From NCBI GenBank assembly GCA_023525715.1, contig CM042012.1, positions 61,091,205 to 61,155,204 on the forward strand: a DNA stretch of 64,000 bases, in the 5' to 3' direction. The translations under genes were made by a program, and so were the position numbers. This document shows, piece after piece, positions 57,730 through 64,000 of the stretch (the first letter of the stretch is position 1; every line of letters starts with the position of its first letter). The DNA comes from Cichorium intybus. Its lineage: Eukaryota > Streptophyta > Magnoliopsida > Asterales > Asteraceae. The notes under the pieces were generated by a model. The model saw only the letters and a list, made by a program, of their open reading frames with translations, ran no database searches and had not been told where the DNA came from.

Positions 57730-58066
57730 GTGTTGATTTTGGTTGCAGTTATAAGGGTTCACAAAGCTGTAATGAGGAAAGGAAAATCTTGGAATTCAGG
57801 GCAGAAAATGAAGATTCTAAAAGGAGCTTGTGCTGGATTCCATAAAACTACTATCTATGCCACCTTGGAATACATCATCCTTGAAGGATTTCAAGGGGAT
57901 GCAGGAGGTGAATGTTTTGTACTTTTGTTGCTTGAGTTGATTTCAGAATTTCTAGCTATAAGTGGACCATATTTTCATTTAACCTTTTCTTTATTTGCAT
58001 TAAACAAGGAAGTATCGATAATTTGCAGGTGCATTACCTAACTCAGCTATCTTTATCTATGGGACT
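57730..58066 (+). pseudogene. Gene-fragment candidate with one intron
   Basis: An exon ending near 57910 (GTGAATG donor) and a second from 58030 (after TTTGCAG) join in frame to read LKGACAGFHKTTIYATLEYI ... DAGGALPNSAIFIYGTV. The GA.AG and SAIF..GT elements faintly recall mitochondrial carrier proteins, but the match is weak. No start or stop of a whole gene. May be cargo of the Helitron ending at 59471. Confidence 0.3.
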
Positions 58067-59436
58067 GTTTTTTTTACTTAATGAGCTTAATGGGTTAAGC
58101 ACTTGAAACTTTACAACTATACATGGTTGTTTCTTTTTGACTTAATCTAGACAAAATGACTTAATGGGTTAAGCCAATTTTTTTTATCTATTTCTTTTAC
58201 TTTTTTCTCAACTTCTCTCATGTTAAAATTGATTTGTATAAGATACTTATAAAGACTGAACTGCAACCTTCTTTTGATAAAGATATGACTTTATAACTTA
58301 GATGAGATTTTGCTTCTAGGAATTTGGTGATCGGGTTAAGAACTGGAGATGCTACTGGTACATATGCATGGGTCGAGGAAACAATGATGTTGGGCATACC
58401 GGCACTGCGCCATATATAGTAGCACACAACTTACTCATTTGTCATGCTTCTGTTGTGCAACTATACCAACAAAGATTTCAAGTAATACCTTTTATTATTT
58501 CCTAACATTTATATTGGTTATCATTTTTAGTTTCCTGCATGTAGTACGTAGGTAGCATATTAATTAATGAAAAATTAACAAAACCATCCATAAAGTAAGT
58601 ACATATATATTGACAAGTGTAAGGTTTAGACAAGAGGATAAACAATTTTAATTTTTTTTAGCTAACTGGGATTCAAACCTTCAGGGGGAAGCGAAGTTCT
58701 ACAAATCTTCATAGATTTGAAAGAGCATCTTTCAGTTTTGGCAAAATATTCCCCTGGTAATTTTTATCCTTTTTTTGATCTGATTCTCTTGTGATTGATG
58801 TTCATTTTGTTTCTTATGACCTCCCCTGCGGTGCAGGGAGCTTTAGTAATTTTGACCCAATTTCATATTACTAGCATATTGGTTAGTTTGATAACATTGC
58901 CAACAATTCATGAATATAAAGTTCTTGCCACGAGTTGTTATTAGATGAAATGTTTAATTCATTTCTTCCACTTTCTTGTCATCATTTCGCCTGTAATGTA
59001 TCATTTCACAGCCATATTTGGTATTAGTTTATTGGATTGATGCCATTGATGTCCTGAATCTTTGTTATGAGTCAATAATTGTTCACTTTTTGGTTTGTGT
59101 AGAATTGCTTATGTTTATAATACTTGAAAACATAGAAAGTTACTGAAAAATATGCATTTGAACGCAACGACTGGGTGGAGGTCTATCTCAGGTGATCGGA
59201 TCAACACACAAATTTCCAAAGTTGACCGATCCAGCAGTTTTTTAACTTTTCAATTACACGCTATACCTGCGAATCGAACTCAATTACATTAATTGCTTAA
59301 TTCTCTGTCAGTGATTTGGTAAACCAAAAATTTCGCAGGTTGTGATTGAGGAACGTGATTTTGCAGGGGTTTACGATAGCATAATCTAATCTAAGGTACA
59401 ATTCATGATTGCTTAAGTTTGTTCTCGGTTTTATCT
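58067..59436. other. Non-coding, possible Helitron body
   Basis: No gene recognised. It may belong to a Helitron ending at 59471, whose 5' TC end I could not locate. Confidence 0.35.
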
Positions 59437-59471
59437 GACCCGACCCGTGCTTAGCTCGGGTCCACCACTAG
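59437..59471 (+). mobile_element. Probable Helitron 3' terminus
   Basis: ACCCGTGC-TTA-GCTCGGGT forms an 8-bp stem with one mismatch, then CCACCA and CTAG, followed by T. Matches the Helitron rule of a subterminal hairpin plus CTRR|T. The element would lie to the left. Confidence 0.5.
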
Positions 59472-59569
59472 TTGTAATTAAACTATAAGGTAAATATAGT
59501 TAAATACATAGATAAATTTAGTAAGTAATCAATTATAATACTCAAGTTATATAATATTATAGTTTTATA

Positions 59570-59826
59570 CTCCCTCCGTCCCAAAATGATAGTCCAGTTT
59601 CTCATTTTCAAAGTCAAAGCTTGTCAAGTTTGACCGTAAATATATTTTTTTGTGCTATATAATATTAGATGAAAACTATACCAATGAAAACACATTTACA
59701 ACACAAATCCATTCATATATTTTGTATCAAATATTATATAATAACAACGAAAATATTGATGGTCAAAGTTGACAAGCTTTGACTTTGAAAATGAGAAAGT
59801 GGACTATCATTTTGGGACGGAGGGAG
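59570..59826. mobile_element. Stowaway-type MITE (257 bp)
   Basis: Ends CTCCCTCCGTCCCAAAATGA and its complement GACGGAGGGAG. Inverted arms of about 60 bp (containing CAAAGTCAAAGCTTGTCAA and complement) are flanked by TA on both sides. Tc1/mariner-derived. Confidence 0.93.
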
Positions 59827-59828
59827 TA

Positions 59829-61084
59829 ATATAGAGAATATTACACGAATAGTCCATGTGATTTCGGGTAATTTGAATGTTTGGTCCTTAACTTTTTTTT
59901 TAATTCGGAAGTCGGACCCTCCATATTTATTGATTTTGTTGCGCATTTGGTCTCTACCAGACATAAAAAGACTCTATTGCCCTCATATGTTTATTTTGTA
60001 ATTAATTTATTATTTTTGTTATTATTTATAAATTAAAAAATATATGGCCCTCATATAATAAAACTCGAGTTCTTCACTTCTTGCCCTTCTTTTCTCACGT
60101 TACTTCTTCGCTTTCGGCAACGAAATTGTTTCACGTCCGACAAATACAACCCATTCTGCCATTCACGTATGTACGAATCCTGCTTCTTCACTTTCGCACT
60201 GATCTTTTTTCACGCTCCAGGAAGGGTTAAAGAGGTGGAGAAGTATTGAACCCTATTTTTCCAGTAACCTGTCGTTTCCTTTTGAGAGTTTATCAGCAAT
60301 TCAATCACCAAAGTCACTTTTCGAAATCATCGAAGAGGATGTTCCAGAGTTCGAAAAGAATATGAAAGGGTCAAAAGGGAAAGTTTTTTTTTATTTCTGC
60401 TGGGTTTGAACTTCCCAGCACATCTCTCTTCTCATACCTTCATTCTGTTTCTTTCTTAAATCTGATGTATTGCATATATAAATACGCAGAAGAGCACCCA
60501 TGTTGTGCATTTGGTTTTAATCGTACACAACTATAATCTAATCGATGTAAACTTAAGAAAGATCTTGAATGTCGATTGTCTCCTAGATAAACGAGATCAA
60601 TATATCTGGAACTACATTGATTGCTAAAATGTTCAACTACATGGGATCATGTTCTCGATATTTCACAACCATCGGAGCTGCAGTTGCAACGGCCCCCGAC
60701 CGAGGCAAGGGTAAACGTGATTCAAACCAAAGCTGGGATCTACATTGAAACATATCGGTCTTAACGACGAAGGAAGAAGAAACTTGAGGGCGCCGGAATG
60801 GATGCCAGTGGAAGCAGTTGGTTTGTTGGAGATGATACCGAGGGAAAAAGAAGCGTGAGGGCCTAAGGGGAGAGAGTGAGGTGATAGGCCGTTAAGGTCT
60901 TTTCCAATGACGAAAATGGATTGTGGCACGTCGATTTTTTTCTGTGATTTACTTTGCCTGATGCTTCTCCATCTCCAGGTTTAACATAGTTCTCTAGATG
61001 CTCGTTAATGTCTTCTCCGGTGGCAAAGGGTGCCATCAAATAGTGGTGTGCGGTGTCTACGGTGGAAGGGCTTCACCGTACCGG
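59829..61084. other. Intergenic, no supported gene
   Basis: The segment at about 59850-59960 (TTTGGTCCTTAAC...) resembles one arm of a MULE-type TIR, but no partner arm is seen. 60660-60930 has an open minus frame of 88 codons with no recognisable domain. Confidence 0.45.
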
Positions 61085-61424
61085 TGTTAGGATCAAGACA
61101 CTTAGCATACGAATACTAAACTCACACATTCGGCTCACAAATTAAAAACACAAGAATTTAACCTGGTTCGGTCCAAAAATGACCTACGTCCACGGCGGAT
61201 AACTAGGAATGTATATTGCTTCTGTGTTTTTGTGTGGTGTGGTACATCTAATCTCTTCAACTGAACCTCTATTTATACACATCTTGGAATGTATATAATA
61301 TACATAAATTAGTGTGAAAATGAGAAAGTTTAATTCAAAGAAAGAGGCAAGCTTTGAAAAGATCAATCATCCAGAAGTTCTTCCTCCTTTTGTTGACAAG
61401 GTTGTTCAACCTTCATACCTAATA
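61085..61424 (-). repeat. 3' LTR of Tork-like copia (340 bp)
   Basis: Begins TGTTAGGATCAAG; the inner end reads CCTAATA, a mutated CCTAACA, next to ATCTCCCACTTG. A minus-strand TATA (TGTATAAATAGAGG, about 61268) supports an LTR. The 5' LTR is off the right edge. Confidence 0.7.
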
Positions 61425-61438
61425 ATCTCCCACTTGAA
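61425..61438 (-). promoter_or_regulatory. Polypurine tract of the right-edge copia
   Basis: Minus strand CAAGTGGGAGAT abuts the LTR, like the Copia-1/2 tract AAGTGGGAGAC. Confidence 0.75.
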
Positions 61439-61608
61439 GGCTTGGACAACTTAGTCTTTCTCTGCCATCCAAATCTTGTAACGGACCTTAAACACACACA
61501 CACACTCTCTCACTTGAAGCCACGGAACAATCTTCACCTGTGCTTCAACTGTGTATTAAAAAAAACACTTTTGATCTTAGCTCCTTCCTAGTTACCCTGG
61601 CCTTCTCT

Positions 61609-64000
61609 TCAATTATCCTGAAGGCCAGTTGAAGCTATGCAGAGCTTCAACTTCTCTAAGGTAACAACCTTAGTCAACATATCAGCTGGATTTTCAGTTC
61701 CTTTGATTTTCTTCAACTTCAGAGTACCATCATTAATTCTTTCTCTGATGAAGTGATATCTCAGCTGTATGTGCTTTGTCTTCGAATGGAAGACAGGATT
61801 CTTTGCAAGGTGTATTGCACTTTGATTATCACAAAACAGTGCACAATCAACTTGTTCCTTGCCAAGTTCTTCGAGAAAGTTCTTCAACCATATAAGCTCT
61901 TTGCTTGCTTCAGCAACTGCCATATACTCTGCTTCCGTGGTTGAAAGGGCAACACTTTTCTGGAGTTTAGACATCCAACTTACTGCAGTGCCTCCCACTG
62001 TAAAGACATACCCGGTAGTGCTTTTGTATGAGTCTTTGCAACCACCAAGGTATGCATCTGCAAAACCCTTCAGAATGACATCTTTCCCTTTAAAATGCAA
62101 TGCCACTTTTGAAGTCCCCTTCAAATATCTTAGCAGCCATTTAACTGCTTCCCAATGTTCTCTCCCCGGATTGGACATAAATCAACTAACAACTCCCACT
62201 GCATGTGCAATATCTGGTCTCGTGCATACCATTGCATACATGAGACTACCAACTGCAGATGCATAAGGTACTTTAGCCATTTCTTTCTTGTCTTCATCTG
62301 ATTTGGGTGACTGAACTTTAGAAAGCTTAAAGTGACTTCCCAAAGGTGTGCTTCTGATATTGGCATCTTTAAGGCTGAATTTCTCTAATACTTTCTCAAT
62401 GTATTTCTCTTGAGAGAGTGTCAAAGAGCCATCTTCTTTGTTTCTGAAAATACTCATCCCGAGTATTTGGTTTGCAGCTCCCAAGTCTTTCATCTCGAAT
62501 TCTTCAGACATTTGCTTCTTTAACTTCTTGATCTCTATCATGTCTGAGCCTGCAATCAACATATCATCTACATAGGGTAGTAGAATGATATAAGAACCCT
62601 TAAACTTCTTGATGTAACAACAATGGTCATTGTCACATCTCTTGTAACCAACTCTTCTCATGAAGTTATCAAACTTCAAATACCATTGTCTTGGCGCTTG
62701 TTTCAAACCATACAAGCTCTTCTTTAATTTACACACCAAGTTTTCTTTGCCTTTAATCTGAAAACCCTCTGGTTGTGTCATGTAAATTTCTTCATCTAGG
62801 TCACCATGTAGAAAAGCTGTCTTGAAATCTAGCTGCTCTAGATGCAAACCTTCTGCTGCTACAATACTGAGAACAAGTCTGATAGTGGTCATTTTCACTA
62901 CTGGAGAGAATATTTCATTGAAATCGATTCCCTTTTTCTGTTGAAAGCCCTTGACTACTAATCTTGCTTTGCACCGTTTGGTACCATCATGTTCATCCTT
63001 GACCCTGAAAACCCATTTGTTTTGAAGAGCCTTCTTCCCGGATGGAAGCTTTGTTAGAAGCCAGGTCATGTTCTTCTTAAGCGACTTCATTTCATCTTTC
63101 ATTGCTAACTCCCACTGCAATGAATCTTTTAACCTCTTAGCTTCAGAGTAACACTGGGGTTCACCATTTTCTGTCAAAAGAATGTAGTTGACAGATGGTG
63201 AGTATCTTTGTGGTGGTCTGATGACTCTGGAAGATCTTCTTGGTTGAACTTGAGGTGTGGCTGGGGACTCTGGAGCTGGAGGGCTGGTTTCTTCATCTTC
63301 AAAGTCATTTCTAGAATCATCCTCTGAGCTCCCACTATCAGTTGAATCATCCCCAGATTCAGGGATTTCAACTGAAGCTTCTTTCTTCTTTTCACCACCT
63401 TCATATTCAACGTACTCCTTCTAGACTTCTGGACTTTTGGTGTTTATGTCTTTGAATAACTCAGCTTCATTAAAGATGACATTCTTGCTTCAGATTATCT
63501 TTCTGCTTTCACTGTCCCAAAGCCTGTAACCCATTTCATCTGACCCATAACCAATGAATGTGCACTTCTTGGTCTTTGAATCAAGTTTATCCCTGTCACC
63601 ATATTTTAACAAACTGTAAGCAGTACAACCAAAGACTTTTAAATGTTTGAGACTTACTTCCTTCTCTTGCCACATTTCTTCCGGCAATTTAAAATCCAAG
63701 GGAACACACGGTGAACGGTTAATCAAGTAGGCTGCAGTGTTAACTGTATCAGCCCAGAATGTCTTTGGTAAACCAGCATTCAACCTCATGCTTGTAGCCC
63801 TTTCATTCAAAGGTCTATTCATTCTCTCAGCTACACCATGCTGCTGACGGGTTCCTGGGACTGTCTTGATCATCTTTATCCCTTGCTTGGCACAGTAGTC
63901 AACAAACTCATTGCTTATGTATTCACCACCATTATCCGACTTCAGACATTTTACCTTCAAATCAGTTTCATTTTCAACAGCAGATTTCCATATCTTAAAT
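61609..64000 (-). pseudogene. Copia pol (integrase, RT, RNase H), truncated by window edge
   Basis: One minus frame runs from the window edge to the stop at 61609. Integrase: SDNGGEYISNEF, GVAERMNRPLNERA, LKVFGCTAYSLL. A Ser/Glu/Pro-rich linker follows. RT: KARLVVKGFQQKKG, DFKTAFLHGDLDE, YVDDMLIAGSD (about 62570). RNase H: STTEAEYMAVAEA, LFCDNQSAIHLA. Tnt1/Tork type. Three stops interrupt it: TGA 63490-63492, TAG 63421-63423 and TGA 62179-62181. The last two, and probably the first, fit C-to-T changes of CGA or CAG codons. No frameshifts seen, so it is recently dead. Confidence 0.9.

Overview
This is plant nuclear DNA, almost certainly from a eudicot. It is AT-rich and intron-bearing and is dominated by nested LTR retrotransposons, MULE-, Harbinger- and Stowaway-type DNA elements and a Helitron terminus. 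I see only one intact host gene, an intronless F-box gene. Asteraceae is my best guess, because the gag and env-like ORFs of the 38-46 kb element remind me of that family, but this is recollection and not a search result.

Layout, left to right. 1-23429 is a nest. A Ty3/gypsy Tat-type element on the minus strand (5' LTR at 22689-23429, gag, protease, RT, RNase H, integrase, 57-bp tandem repeats, then an antisense extra ORF) is interrupted by two related Ty1/copia elements. Copia-1 (1-6971, gag but no pol) sits in the antisense ORF. Copia-2 (10512-18227, full gag-pol with a few lesions) sits inside the integrase codons. 24552-26281 is a solo LTR with a perfect 5-bp target duplication. 26.4-34.8 kb is a graveyard of broken copia and gypsy pieces, including a large hairpin at 28.9 kb and a head-to-head rearranged copy of the Copia-1/2 LTR at 31338-32562. 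34.8-38.2 kb is AT-rich, with one probable Helitron terminus and a 182-bp tandem duplication.

38247-46080 is a young, complete insertion (523-bp LTRs with two differences, TSD ctatt) in minus orientation. It carries gag and a roughly 1000-codon env-like ORF but no pol. 46130-47583 and 52913-54233 are Pack-MULEs of one TIR family. The first captured the N-terminal exons of a PIF3-like phytochrome-interacting factor, the second a rhomboid-protease exon plus a coiled-coil fragment. The F-box gene lies between them. Around it are a 171-bp MULE-type MITE, a decayed Harbinger transposase, a TIR element holding a 328-bp (AT)n tract, and a Harbinger-like element carrying an ORF1/Myb-like fragment. 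The right end has a Helitron 3' terminus, a Stowaway MITE and the 3' half of a Tork-like copia on the minus strand that runs off the window.

The most novel signal is a hairpin found nine times in the Copia-1/2 family. A conserved 22-nt apical segment is closed by 5-9 bp stems whose sequences differ between copies but stay complementary (covariation). Next to it is a hairpin whose loop can pair downstream as a pseudoknot. A second theme is parasitism by pol-less elements: two unrelated copia lineages here keep gag and LTR signals while lacking pol.
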